64,000 bases of DNA from Streptomyces marianii (GTDB lineage: Bacteria; Actinomycetota; Actinomycetes; Streptomycetales; Streptomycetaceae), in NCBI RefSeq assembly GCF_005795905.1, contig NZ_VAWE01000001.1:7629501-7693500 (forward strand). Reading direction: 5' to 3'. Within the stretch, counting starts at the first letter, position 1; every line of letters starts with the position of its first letter. A program made the translations under genes and the position numbers. Shown here piece after piece: positions 30,095-41,413 of this stretch. The notes under the pieces are model-generated. The model was not told the DNA's origin. It saw only the letters and a program-made list of their open reading frames with translations, and did not search any database.

Positions 30095-30319
30095 CGCTCT
30101 CCTGCCGTACCGCTGGAACTCTCCTGCCGTACCGCCGGGACAGGACACATCGTATCGGCGGGCGGCGCGGCCGGACGGGTGAGGACGTCCGGCGGGCCGC
30201 GGCAACGGTTCTGTGGTCTATTCCTAGTGGCATCCCACTCGATGGTGACGCGTACGTATGACGGCGCCGCGACCGGGTAGCCAACGGCGCATAAGCCTCA
30301 CGCAGTGAAGGAGGTCGCC

Positions 30320-30502
30320 ATGAAGCGAGCCAGGCAGCACGGGAAGCCCGTTCCCAAGGCCGAGGAAGAGCTCGACAGGGAAATCATGGATGCCGCGCCG
30401 GAGATGACCGGGCGCCGCCGAGCACGCGGCGGTGCGGGGGACGTTCTCAGGACCAGGCGACAGGCCGGGGAGGGCGTGCCCACCGGCAGCCGGCTGCCGT
30501 AG
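30320..30502 (+). CDS. Small basic hypothetical protein
   Basis: 60 aa from an ATG preceded by AAGGAGG at the right spacing, which is the main support. MKRARQHGKPVPKAEEELDR is followed by EIMDAAPEMTGRRRARGG. Charged, no signal or membrane segment, likely disordered or helical. I do not recognise a family. A strong terminator hairpin follows, consistent with a short transcription unit. An earlier in-frame GTG (30305) has no ribosome site. Confidence 0.5.
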   Translation: MKRARQHGKPVPKAEEELDREIMDAAPEMTGRRRARGGAGDVLRTRRQAGEGVPTGSRLP

Positions 30503-30513
30503 ACGGCCTTGTG

Positions 30514-30551
30514 GCGGCGGGCGTTCCGGCTCCGGCAGGAACGCCCGCCGC
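30514..30551 (+). terminator. Hairpin terminator after small ORF
   Basis: GCGGCGGGCGTTCC (30514-30527) and GGAACGCCCGCCGC (30538-30551) form a perfect 14-bp stem with a 10-base loop, 11 bp after the stop codon. Confidence 0.8.
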
Positions 30552-30890
30552 GGCGTTTCCGGGGCGGCGGCTGGAGGCGGCAAGGGGCGCGGCTCCCGCA
30601 GCGGCGGCGGGCCCGGTCGGCGCGCGCCCCGTGCCGGGCCCTGGACGGGCCCGCGGTCGATCGCTCAGCGTGCCGGTTCGACGGCACACGGTTAATGTGA
30701 TCGGAAGGTGCGTTCCGCGAACGCGGTCCGGGCCGTCGACGGGTCGACGTCCTCGATCAGCGCGGTCCTCCGGTGCGACCCGGGCGTCCGGGAACCGTCT
30801 TGCGTGCACACCTCCTCCGAACGGCTGCCGCCGTTCCCGATCCGGCCCGCCCGCGGCCGTCGGAACTCCGCCGAATCGACAGGCAGGCAG
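30552..30890. other. Intergenic region upstream of the methyltransferase
   Basis: About 340 bp. An open frame continues upstream from the methyltransferase start but has no family resemblance, so I treat it as leader and promoter DNA. No distinct operator or hairpin was seen. Confidence 0.35.
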
Positions 30891-31868
30891 GTGATCGCGT
30901 TGATCGGGTCGAGAAGAACGTCCGCGTACAAAGGCACCTCGTCAGAGGCGATCCTTCATCAGTACGACTTCCTGGGTGAGTTCTACCGGCTGACGCTCGG
31001 CCCCGAACTCGTCTACTCCTACGGCATGTGGGAGGACGGCGACACTCTCGAGTCGGCACAGCTCCGCAAGCTGGACCACCATGTGGAGGCGGCGCGGGCG
31101 GCGGGCGCCGGCCGCGTGCTCGACGTCGGCTGCGGTTGGGGCAGTCTCCTGCAGCGGCTGGTGGAGAACCACGGCGTGGGCCATGCCGTCGGGCTCACGA
31201 TGAGCCCGGGCCAGGCGGCATGGGTCCGCCAGAAGGGCTGGCCGAACTGCGAGATCCTGGCCGAGAACTGGTTCGACCACGAGCCGGACGCCCCCTATGA
31301 CGCGATCATCGCGATCGAGGCGATCGAGCACTTCGCCGGCACGACCATGCTGCGGCGCAAGCGCGTGGCCAGTTACCGCACGTTCTTCGAACGCTGTCAC
31401 ACCTGGCTGCGGCCCGGCGGGCGCATCTCCCTCCAGGCCAATGCCTGGAACGGCGGCGGCTGGTTCACCTCCCTGGTGCTCCCGCCCCGCCGTCCCGCCG
31501 GGCACGAGGGGAACGGCGGCGGGCGGATCCGGACGGCTCTCAAGGACGTCCGGGACGGCTTCGACAACGTCCGCGAAGGCATGCACGCCTCCCGCAAGGT
31601 CTTCCCCGAGGTGTTCCTCCCGACCCGGGGCGAGCTCTCCGAGGCGGCCCGCGGCCTGTTCCGGATCCCGGAGGTGCGCAGCGACCCCGACGACGGTGTG
31701 AAGACCGTGGCGAGCTGGCTGGAGCGGGCGCAGGCCAACCGGGCCAGGGGGGCCGAGCTCATCGGGGCGGACGCGGTCGCCGACATCATCAGGGAGCAGC
31801 GCACCGCGCTGAAGTTCCTGCGCGAGCGCCGCTACACCGCGCTGCGGATGGTCTTCGAGAAGGTCTGA
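30891..31868 (+). CDS. Cyclopropane-fatty-acid synthase-like SAM methyltransferase
   Basis: 325 aa from the GTG at 30891. It has the CFA synthase entry EAILHQYDFLGEFYRLTLGP ELVYSYGMW, motif I VLDVGCGWGSLLQRL, a GLTMSPGQAAWVRQKGW loop and the AIIAIEAIEHFAG motif (bicarbonate-binding Glu region of this family). The family adds methylene or methyl groups to lipid acyl chains or, in specialised members, to natural products. The C-terminal part (EVRSDPDDGVKTVASWLERA) is longer than a bare methyltransferase core. The upstream part of the open frame has no conserved residues; GTG or the TTG three codons on could be used. Confidence 0.85.
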   Translation: MIALIGSRRTSAYKGTSSEAILHQYDFLGEFYRLTLGPELVYSYGMWEDGDTLESAQLRKLDHHVEAARAAGAGRVLDVGCGWGSLLQRLVENHGVGHAVGLTMSPGQAAWVRQKGWPNCEILAENWFDHEPDAPYDAIIAIEAIEHFAGTTMLRRKRVASYRTFFERCHTWLRPGGRISLQANAWNGGGWFTSLVLPPRRPAGHEGNGGGRIRTALKDVRDGFDNVREGMHASRKVFPEVFLPTRGELSEAARGLFRIPEVRSDPDDGVKTVASWLERAQANRARGAELIGADAVADIIREQRTALKFLRERRYTALRMVFEKV

Positions 31869-31898
31869 GCCTCGGGCGGCCCCTCGGTGCGGTCCGAG

Positions 31899-31933
31899 GC
31901 CGGGGCCGGGTCGCCGCGCGACCCGGCCCCGGC
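31899..31933 (+). terminator. Hairpin terminator after methyltransferase
   Basis: GCCGGGGCCGGGTCG (31899-31913) and CGACCCGGCCCCGGC (31919-31933) form a perfect 15-bp stem with a 5-base loop, 30 bp after the stop. Confidence 0.85.
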
Positions 31934-32093
31934 TCGCGCCCTCGTTTGCCGGTTCCGGTGCCTTGGATAGGGTGATTCCTGAGAAAATGCACCCGAAAGG
32001 CTGCACCGGTGCTGGGCGAGCAGCGCTCATCCGGAGTCGCGGGGGAGTTCCCGGCCCGCGCTGCGCCCCCGCTCCCCGGGGTGAGGCGGTCGC

Positions 32094-34166
32094 GTGGACA
32101 TTCACGAGCCGATCAGCAAGCTGCCCGACCAGCCCCTGACAGTGGTCGGGTACGCGGGTGTGCTGCGCGAGCTGCTGCCGGTCGCGCTCTGGCGGGCGGA
32201 CGCGGGCGGACGCATCGTCGAGTGGTCGCTGGCGGCCCGGGACGTCCTCGGTCATTCGCCGGAGGACCTGCTCGGCCGCGACGTCAACCAGGTGCTCGTC
32301 CCGGAGGGCAACCGGGAGCTGGCCGAGCAGCTCGCCCAGCGCGTTCTGGCCGGTGAGACGGTCGTCGGTACCCTCCCCGTGCGCCATCGCGACGGACACT
32401 TCGTGGCGATGGAGATGTGGATCTGCCCCGCGGCGGACCCGCAGGGCGAGACGGGAGTCATGGCGATCGCCGTCGAGACCTCCGCCGTCCTGCGCATGCG
32501 GGACTCACTGGCGGCCATGGAGGGCCTGTTCACCCAGTCGCCCATCGGGCTCGCGATGCTCGGCCCCGACCTGCGCTATCTGCGCGTCAACGAAGCGCTG
32601 GCCCGGATGAACGGCGTGCCCGCGGAAGGCCATCTCGGCAAGCGGCCCACCGAGGTCGTCCCCGGGGTCAACGTCGAGGTCCTCGAGTCGCTGATGCGGG
32701 AGGTCCTGCAGCGGGGCGAGGCGATGGTCGACGTACGGGGCGCCGCCCGCACCCCCGCCGAGCCCGACCGCGACCGCATGTGGTCCTGCTCCTTCGCCCC
32801 GCTCCTCGACATCACCGGGCGCCGGCTGGGGCTGATCGCCTCGCTGATCGACATCAGCGACCAGGAGGAGGCCCGCTCCCAGGCCCGCCGGGCCGAGGGG
32901 CGGTTCGCGCTGCTCGCGGACGCCGGGACGCGCATCGGCACCACCCTGGACCTGCGCCGGACCGCCGAGGAGGTGGTGCAGATGCTGGTGCCGGAGATCG
33001 CCGACTCGGCCGACGTCCAGCTGCTGGAGGAGGTCCTCGGCCCCGACGAGGCCACGGAGTCCAGCAAGGGCATGGTGCGCCGGATGGCGGCCGTGTTCCC
33101 CGAGGCGGACGCTCCCACCGCGACGCTCGTCGCCGGCACCACCTACCAGGTCCCGCTCGGCTCGGTGTACGAGCGGGTCATCGCCGACGGCAGGCCGATG
33201 GACCTCTTCCGCAGCGATCTGCCGACGCTGTTCCCCGGCCCCGGGGACGAGCGGCTGCGCGAGTACTTCGGCGCCCGCATCCGCTCCGCGCGCCTGGTGC
33301 CGCTGGTCGCCCGGGGGAAGGCTCTCGGCGCCGTGGTGCTCACCCGTACCCGGGACCGCGAGCCGTTCGACGAGCTGGACAAGGTGCTGATCGACGAGCT
33401 GGTCGCCCGGGCGGCGCTCAACATCGACAACGCGCGCATGTACACCGGCCAGCGGGAAGCGGCCCTCACCCTTCGGCGCAGCCTGTCGATCGCCGCGCTG
33501 CCGGAGGTGACCGGGCTGGAGCTCACCGGGCGCTATCTGCCCGCCAGCGACCACGAGGTCGGCGGCGACTGGTTCGACGTGATCGCCCTGCCCGACGGCA
33601 GGACCGGACTCGTCATCGGCGACGTGATGGGGCACGGCATGCACGCGGCGGCGGTCATGGGACAGCTCCGCACGGTGGTGCGGACGCTGGCGCGGCACCA
33701 CGTCCCCCCGGCCCGGATGCTCCACTCCCTCGACGCCGCCGTGGCCGATCTCGGGGAGAACGAGATGGCCACCTGCGTGTACGCCGTCCACGACCCGGTG
33801 GCCGGGGACTGCCTGATCGCCCGGGCGGGCCATCCGCCCCCGGCCGTGGTCGCCCCGGACGGCGCGGTCGCCTTCCTCGACCGCTCTCCCGGTACGCCGC
33901 TGGGCACCGGCTGCGCGGAGTTCCGCACCGAGAGGGTGCCGCTGGCACCCGGCGCCCTGCTGGCGCTCTACACGGACGGGCTGATCGAGGCCCGCGGCAG
34001 GGACCTGGACGAGGGCATGCGGGAACTCGCCACGGCACTGCGCCATCTCGACCTGCCCCTGGAGGACACCTGCGACCGCGTCCTCTCCCGGCTGCTGCCC
34101 TCGGCGCCACGCGACGACGTGGCGGTACTGCTGGCCAGACGCTCCCGGCGGCGGGCGGCGCGGTGA
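32094..34166 (+). CDS. SpoIIE-family PP2C phosphatase with PAS and GAF domains
   Basis: 690 aa from a GTG with GGTGAGGCG upstream. PAS at about 25-135 (ALWRADAGGRIVEWSLAARD VLGHS), PAS at about 140-265 (AMLGPDLRYLRVNEALARMN; WSCSFAPLLDITGRRLGLIA), GAF about 280-450, SpoIIE phosphatase about 465-685 (GGDWFDVIALPDGRTGLVIG DVMGHGMHAAAVMG; ALYTDGLIEARGRDLDEGM; RDDVAVLLARR). It has no C-terminal ATPase, unlike the next gene. Acts in partner-switching signal pathways. Its stop overlaps the start of the next phosphatase gene (GTGA), so the two are translationally coupled. Confidence 0.9.
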   Translation: MDIHEPISKLPDQPLTVVGYAGVLRELLPVALWRADAGGRIVEWSLAARDVLGHSPEDLLGRDVNQVLVPEGNRELAEQLAQRVLAGETVVGTLPVRHRDGHFVAMEMWICPAADPQGETGVMAIAVETSAVLRMRDSLAAMEGLFTQSPIGLAMLGPDLRYLRVNEALARMNGVPAEGHLGKRPTEVVPGVNVEVLESLMREVLQRGEAMVDVRGAARTPAEPDRDRMWSCSFAPLLDITGRRLGLIASLIDISDQEEARSQARRAEGRFALLADAGTRIGTTLDLRRTAEEVVQMLVPEIADSADVQLLEEVLGPDEATESSKGMVRRMAAVFPEADAPTATLVAGTTYQVPLGSVYERVIADGRPMDLFRSDLPTLFPGPGDERLREYFGARIRSARLVPLVARGKALGAVVLTRTRDREPFDELDKVLIDELVARAALNIDNARMYTGQREAALTLRRSLSIAALPEVTGLELTGRYLPASDHEVGGDWFDVIALPDGRTGLVIGDVMGHGMHAAAVMGQLRTVVRTLARHHVPPARMLHSLDAAVADLGENEMATCVYAVHDPVAGDCLIARAGHPPPAVVAPDGAVAFLDRSPGTPLGTGCAEFRTERVPLAPGALLALYTDGLIEARGRDLDEGMRELATALRHLDLPLEDTCDRVLSRLLPSAPRDDVAVLLARRSRRRAAR

Positions 34167-36796
34167 CACCGGCGTCGTTCCCGGACATGTGGCCCCCCGC
34201 AGGCCCCGGAGGACCGGGAGAACGGCCGGTGCGGCGGGTGGACGAGTCCCGTGCGGACGCCACCGGCGCCGACCGCGACGACTACCCCTTCGCCGTCGCG
34301 GGCACGGCGGCGGCACTGCTGGACGGCGCCGGTACCGTCGTGGCCCTGACGCCGGCCGCCGAGGTGCTGCTCGGCCGGCGGTCCGCGGACGTCTGCGGGA
34401 GGCCCGTACGGGAGCTGCTGGCGGACGCGGGCGGCTGGGAGGCCCTGCTCGCGCAGCGGATCGGCGTGCCGAGACGGGACGAGGCGCCGGATCCGGCCGG
34501 CGCGACGGCCGCCGGCCGGGGAGAGCAGGGTCCCCCGGATCCGCCGGCGGGCGGCTGGGAGGGCCGGGCGACGCTCCGGCACGGCGCCGGACACGACCTG
34601 GACGTCGGCTTCGGCGTTCTTCCCCTCGACGCGGGCCGTGGCGACGGCACGGCCCGGTTCCTGGTCGTCGGTGCGCCCGCCGACGCTCTCGTGCGGTGGC
34701 GGCAGGACCGCGCCCTCACCCGGGAGCTGTTCCTCCAGGGCCGGGTGGGGCTCGCCCTCTTCGACGCCGGACTGCGGCTGCTTCGGACCAATACCCACCT
34801 GCTGCCCTACACGGGCGTGCCCGTCGATCTCGGTGGCCGGCGCCTCGGGGACTTCCTCCGCGCCGAGGACGCCGACACCATCGACGCACAGCTGAGGGAG
34901 GTCCTGCGTACGGGCGCCCCGCTGATCGGCTTCAACACCGCCGTGCGCACCCTGGCCGACCCGCTGGGCGGCCGGGAACTGTCCTTCTCGGCGTTCCGGC
35001 TGCTGGAGTCCGACGGCCGCGCGATGGGCGTGGCGACGGTCTTCACCGATGTCACCGACCACCAGCGGGCACGCGGCCGGCTGGAGCTCCTGTACCGCGC
35101 CACGGAGGCGCTGAGCGGATCGCTCTCGGTCATGCGCACCGTCGAGGACCTGGCGGAGGTCCTGGCACCCGCGCTCGGGGACCGCGCCGCCGTGGACCTC
35201 GCGGAGACCGTGCTGACGGGCGGCGAACCGCCGGCGGACGGCCGGCACACGCTGGTGCTGCTGCGGATGGCCGTCGCCGGGGCGGAGGACGGCGTACCGC
35301 GGACCGGCACGGCACATGTGGAACCGATCGACGCCCCTGACGGGCGCGACCCCGGGGACCTCGCGGGCAACGGCCGCGGTGTGCTGGTCACCGGACTCGG
35401 CCGGGACGCGGTGCCCCCGGGCGGTGCTCCGGAGTGGACGGCCGCCGTGCCGGGCGCCCACTCGGCGATGGCCGCCCCGCTGCGCGCCCGGGGCATCATG
35501 TTCGGCAGGCTCGTGGTCTGGCGCACCGGGCACCGCCCGATCCTGGACCTGGACGATCTGGTGTTGCTGGAGGAGATCGCCGCACGGGCCGCGCTCGCCG
35601 TGGACAACGCCCGCCGCTACACGAAGGAGCGCCGCACCGCCGTGGGCCTCCAGCGCAGCCTGCTGCCGCCCGCGACCTGCGAGCGGCCCGCGCTGGAGGC
35701 GGCCGGCGCCTATCTGCCGGCCGACGCCGACAGCGGCGTGGGCGGTGACTGGTTCGACGTCATCCCGCTGTCCTCGGCCCGGGTCGCCCTGGTCGTGGGT
35801 GACGTGGCCGGTCACGGACTGCACGCCACGGCCATGATGGGGCGGCTGCGCAGCGCCGTACGGGCGCTGGCCGATCTCGACCTGGAACCCGAGGAACTGC
35901 TCGCGCACCTGGACGACCTGGTCCTCCAGGTCGCCACCGAGGCCGAGAGCGAGGAGCCGGGCAACGGGAACACCGGCATCCCCCTTCCCGGCGGTCCGGC
36001 CGGCGCCACCTGCCTGTACGCCGTCTACGACCCGGTGGCCCGGAGCTGCGTCATGGCGAGCGCCGGGCATCCGCCGCCCGCGGTCGTCGCGCCGGACGGC
36101 ACCGTGGACTGGTTCGACGTGAGCCCCGGCCCGCCGCTCGGTGTCGGCGGCTGGCCCTTCGAGGCCGTCGAGCGCGATCTGGCGCCGGGCAGTGTCCTGG
36201 CCCTCTACACCGACGGCCTGATCGAACGCGGGGAGGGAGACATCGACGAGGGCATGCGGGACCTGGCGGACCGGCTGATTCGTGCGGAGGTGGTGGAGCG
36301 GCCGCTGCGCCACGCCCGCCACGACATCGTGGCGGACCTCCCGCCGGGCCGGCTGAGGGACGACGTCACGCTGCTGCTGGCCCGTACCCGGGAGGTGCCC
36401 GCGGGTTCCACCGCCACCTGGCTGCTCGACGCCGATCCCGCCGTCGTCTCGGACGCGCGCCATCTGGTCCTGGAGCAGCTGACCCGCTGGGACCTCGACG
36501 AACTGGGCTTCACCACCGAGCTGATCGCCAGTGAGCTCGTCACCAACGCCATCCGCTACGCCGGCGGTCCCGTACGCCTCCGGCTGATCCGGACCGACGC
36601 GCTGACCTGCGAGGTCTCCGATCCGAGCAACACCCAGCCCAGAATGCGCCGGGCCCGGACGTCGGAGGAGGGAGGCCGCGGTCTCTACCTCGTCGCCCAG
36701 CTCTCGCGCCGCTGGGGCAGCCGCTACACCAGAGAGGGGAAGACCGTCTGGTCCGAGCAGCCCCTGCCCCTCGTTCTCGCCGGCCACTCACCGTGA
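34163..36796 (+). CDS. SpoIIE-family phosphatase with PAS, GAF and RsbW-like ATPase domains
   Basis: 877 aa. PAS about 35-165 with a Pro/Gly/Glu insert, PAS about 180-295 (ALFDAGLRLLRTNTHLLPYTG), GAF about 310-490, SpoIIE about 510-740 (GGDWFDVIPLSSARVALVVG DVAGHGLHATAMMG; ALYTDGLIERGEGDIDEGM; RDDVTLLLART) and HATPase about 750-870 (TELIASELVTNAIRYAGGPV; GRGLYLVAQLSRRWGSRY). Combined phosphatase and kinase modules suggest it can set the phosphorylation state of anti-anti-sigma factors both ways. It resembles the gene at 24933 in domain order. Coupled to the preceding phosphatase gene. Confidence 0.9.
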   Translation: MTPASFPDMWPPAGPGGPGERPVRRVDESRADATGADRDDYPFAVAGTAAALLDGAGTVVALTPAAEVLLGRRSADVCGRPVRELLADAGGWEALLAQRIGVPRRDEAPDPAGATAAGRGEQGPPDPPAGGWEGRATLRHGAGHDLDVGFGVLPLDAGRGDGTARFLVVGAPADALVRWRQDRALTRELFLQGRVGLALFDAGLRLLRTNTHLLPYTGVPVDLGGRRLGDFLRAEDADTIDAQLREVLRTGAPLIGFNTAVRTLADPLGGRELSFSAFRLLESDGRAMGVATVFTDVTDHQRARGRLELLYRATEALSGSLSVMRTVEDLAEVLAPALGDRAAVDLAETVLTGGEPPADGRHTLVLLRMAVAGAEDGVPRTGTAHVEPIDAPDGRDPGDLAGNGRGVLVTGLGRDAVPPGGAPEWTAAVPGAHSAMAAPLRARGIMFGRLVVWRTGHRPILDLDDLVLLEEIAARAALAVDNARRYTKERRTAVGLQRSLLPPATCERPALEAAGAYLPADADSGVGGDWFDVIPLSSARVALVVGDVAGHGLHATAMMGRLRSAVRALADLDLEPEELLAHLDDLVLQVATEAESEEPGNGNTGIPLPGGPAGATCLYAVYDPVARSCVMASAGHPPPAVVAPDGTVDWFDVSPGPPLGVGGWPFEAVERDLAPGSVLALYTDGLIERGEGDIDEGMRDLADRLIRAEVVERPLRHARHDIVADLPPGRLRDDVTLLLARTREVPAGSTATWLLDADPAVVSDARHLVLEQLTRWDLDELGFTTELIASELVTNAIRYAGGPVRLRLIRTDALTCEVSDPSNTQPRMRRARTSEEGGRGLYLVAQLSRRWGSRYTREGKTVWSEQPLPLVLAGHSP

Positions 36797-36864
36797 GACC
36801 GTGGGCGGGCGGTACTCGGCCGGCTGTGGGGCAGGCCACTGTCGAGAGGGGAGCCGCACCGAGA

Positions 36865-39131
<2,267 letters not shown>

Positions 39132-39190
39132 ACCGCGGGGAGCAGGGACGCCCTCCCGCGTGGGGACGCCCTCGTCCCGGCAGCCCTCCG

Positions 39191-39220
39191 CCCCGTCCGG
39201 TGCACGACCACCGGACGGGG
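39191..39220. terminator. Hairpin terminator between icd and GMC oxidoreductase gene
   Basis: CCCCGTCCGGTG (39191-39202) and CACCGGACGGGG (39209-39220) form a perfect 12-bp stem with a 6-base loop. A second copy with one mismatch sits at 39401-39430 because the region is duplicated. It can serve both convergent genes. Confidence 0.8.
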
Positions 39221-39608
39221 CGGTCCCGTCGGCGGTCCCGGGGAGCCGCGGTGAGGCCCGGCCCGCGTGCGCGGGGAACCTCGCGGTGTTCGGCGTCCTC
39301 CCCGGCGTCGCGGCCGTGCCGGCCGGCGTCCGCCCGGGGCGCTTCCGGACCGCCGCTTCCCGCCGGAGCCCGCTCAGCCGTTCCCCGCGTCGGCGTCGTG
39401 CCCTGTCCGGTGCACGACCACCGGACGGGGCGGACCCGTCGGCGGTCCCGGGGAGCCGCGGTGAGGCCCGGCCCGCGTGCGCGGGGAACCTCGCGGTGCT
39501 CGGCGTCCTCCCCGGCGTCGCGGCCGTGCCGGCCGGCGTCCGCCCGGGGCGCTTCCGGACCGCCGCTCCCCGCCGGAGCCCGCTCAGCCGTTCCCCGCGT
39601 CGGCGTCG
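39191..39608. repeat. 210-bp tandem duplication including the 3' end of the GMC gene
   Basis: 39191-39398 and 39401-39608 are about 98% identical (roughly four differences) with period 210. The distal copy covers the last 25 bp of the GMC oxidoreductase gene (stop at 39584) plus its downstream terminator; the other copy carries the orphaned version of the same coding end (stop-equivalent at 39374). The duplication explains the 452-bp gap between icd and the GMC gene; there is no further gene in it. Confidence 0.9.
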
Positions 39609-41164
39609 GCCTTGATCATGTCGGCGCACTTCTCGCCGATCATCATCGTCGTGATGCACGGGTTGACGGTGGTGAGCAGCGGCATCACCGAGGCGTCGGC
39701 CACCCGCAGGCCCCGTACGCCCTTGACCCGCAGGCGCGCGTCGAGCGGCGACTCCGGATCGTCGTCGCCGCCCATCCGCACCGTGCCCGCAGGGTGGTAG
39801 ACGGTGTTGTGGGTCGCGCGCACATAGGCGAACAGTTCTTCGTCGCTCGTGGTGCCGGGCCCGGGGGCGAGCTCCGCACCGGCCCAGTCCCTCATCGGCG
39901 TGCGGGAGACGATGTCCCGTGCCAGCCGCAGCCCGTACGTCATCACGCGGACGTCGTGCTCGTCGGTGAAGTACCGGGGGTCGACCAACGGCTTGTCGCG
40001 GAAGTCCCGGCTGCGCAGCCGGACCGTGCCCAGCGAGCGGGCCCGGGTCACGTTCGGCGTCAGCGAGAAGGCGTTGTCGGACGTGGGGTAGCCCTGCCGG
40101 TAGGTGTTCAGGTCGAAGGGCACGGAACCGTAGTGGAACATCAGGTCCGGGCGGTCCAGGCCGGGCACGGTGTCCGCGAAGATGCCGATCTCCCACCACT
40201 GGGTGGAGGTGGTCACCATGGGCTGCTTCGCCTCCCACATGATCACTCCCTCCGGGTGGTCCTGCAGATGGGAGCCGACGCCGGGGGCGTCCACCCGGAC
40301 GTCGACCCCGACGTCCCGCAGATGCCCTCCCGGGCCGATGCCCGACAGCATCAGCAGCTTGGGCGAGTCGATCGCCCCGCAGGCCACGACCACCTCGCCA
40401 CGGGCGGTCACCACGGAGGTGTGGACGGTGTCCGGCTCCAGGTACTCGACACCCGTGCACCGGCCGTCGGCCGAGAACAGCAGACGCCGCGCCCGTACCC
40501 CGGTCCGTACCTCCAGGTTCGGCCGGTTGCCGAGCACCGGGTGCAGATACGACACCGACGCGGACGAACGGGTCCCGTCCGGGCGGGCGTTGATCTGGAA
40601 CCAGTTGGCGCCCCGTACCACCGTCGTGCCGGCGTTGAACGGGGTCGTCGGGATGCCCGCCTCGGCGCAGGCCTCCAGCAGGGCCCGCCCGCAGGGGTCC
40701 CTCGGGGGTACCGTCCGCAGCCGCACCGGGCCGGAACGCCCGTGGTGCTCGCCGGGCGCGTCGTTGTTCTCCAGCCGTCGGTACAGCGGGAAGCAGTCCG
40801 CGGCGCTCCAGCCGGTGCAGCCCGTCGCCGCCCACCCGTCCAGATCCTCCGCGGGTGCCCAGAACGCGATGCAGGAGTTGTGCGACGAACAGCCGCCGAG
40901 GACCCTCGCCCGGGCATGGCGGAGGAAACTGTTGCCGTTCACCTGCGGTTCGACCGGGTAGTCCCAGTCGTATCCGGACTCCAGCAGGGCCATCCAGCGC
41001 TCCAGCACCAGGATGTTGTCGTCGCCCACGTCCGAGGGACCGGCCTCCAGCAGGCAGACGCTGACGTCCGGGTCTTCGCTGAGCCGGGCGGCGACGACGG
41101 CGCCGGCCGTGCCGCCGCCCACGACGACGTGGTCGAACTCGGGCGGGGACAGGGGTGAGGCCAT
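39584..41164 (-). CDS. GMC-family choline dehydrogenase-like oxidoreductase
   Basis: 526 aa. FAD fold [20 protein letters not shown] at residues 11-30, GMC signature 1 around [20 protein letters not shown], signature 2 around [20 protein letters not shown], and the C-terminal catalytic region [14 protein letters not shown] and [17 protein letters not shown]. Together with the aldehyde dehydrogenase upstream it forms the choline to betaine aldehyde to glycine betaine pair (osmoprotection), so the choline dehydrogenase role is likely but inferred. ATG 41164 has GGGAG upstream. The last codons lie in a 210-bp tandem duplication. Confidence 0.88.
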   Translation of the reverse strand: MASPLSPPEFDHVVVGGGTAGAVVAARLSEDPDVSVCLLEAGPSDVGDDNILVLERWMALLESGYDWDYPVEPQVNGNSFLRHARARVLGGCSSHNSCIAFWAPAEDLDGWAATGCTGWSAADCFPLYRRLENNDAPGEHHGRSGPVRLRTVPPRDPCGRALLEACAEAGIPTTPFNAGTTVVRGANWFQINARPDGTRSSASVSYLHPVLGNRPNLEVRTGVRARRLLFSADGRCTGVEYLEPDTVHTSVVTARGEVVVACGAIDSPKLLMLSGIGPGGHLRDVGVDVRVDAPGVGSHLQDHPEGVIMWEAKQPMVTTSTQWWEIGIFADTVPGLDRPDLMFHYGSVPFDLNTYRQGYPTSDNAFSLTPNVTRARSLGTVRLRSRDFRDKPLVDPRYFTDEHDVRVMTYGLRLARDIVSRTPMRDWAGAELAPGPGTTSDEELFAYVRATHNTVYHPAGTVRMGGDDDPESPLDARLRVKGVRGLRVADASVMPLLTTVNPCITTMMIGEKCADMIKADADAGNG

Positions 41165-41413
41165 GGCATCTCCCAAGTCGTCGGGGAGCCGTCGGGCCGT
41201 TTCCGGACGCGTCCGGGCGTGCCTGGAGGGCTCGTCAGGAGCCGCCGGACCACCGGTCGGCGCGGACTCGTACGCGTGCTCGGCGAGCACGCCCGTCCGG
41301 TGGCGCCGGACGCATGGGTTCCGGCTCGTACCCCCGTTCCGCGGTCGACGAGTCGTCGCGGCGGCCGGGGCCCAACGGGTCCCTCGGGTACCGGGCCCGT
41401 CCCGCGTCCGCCG

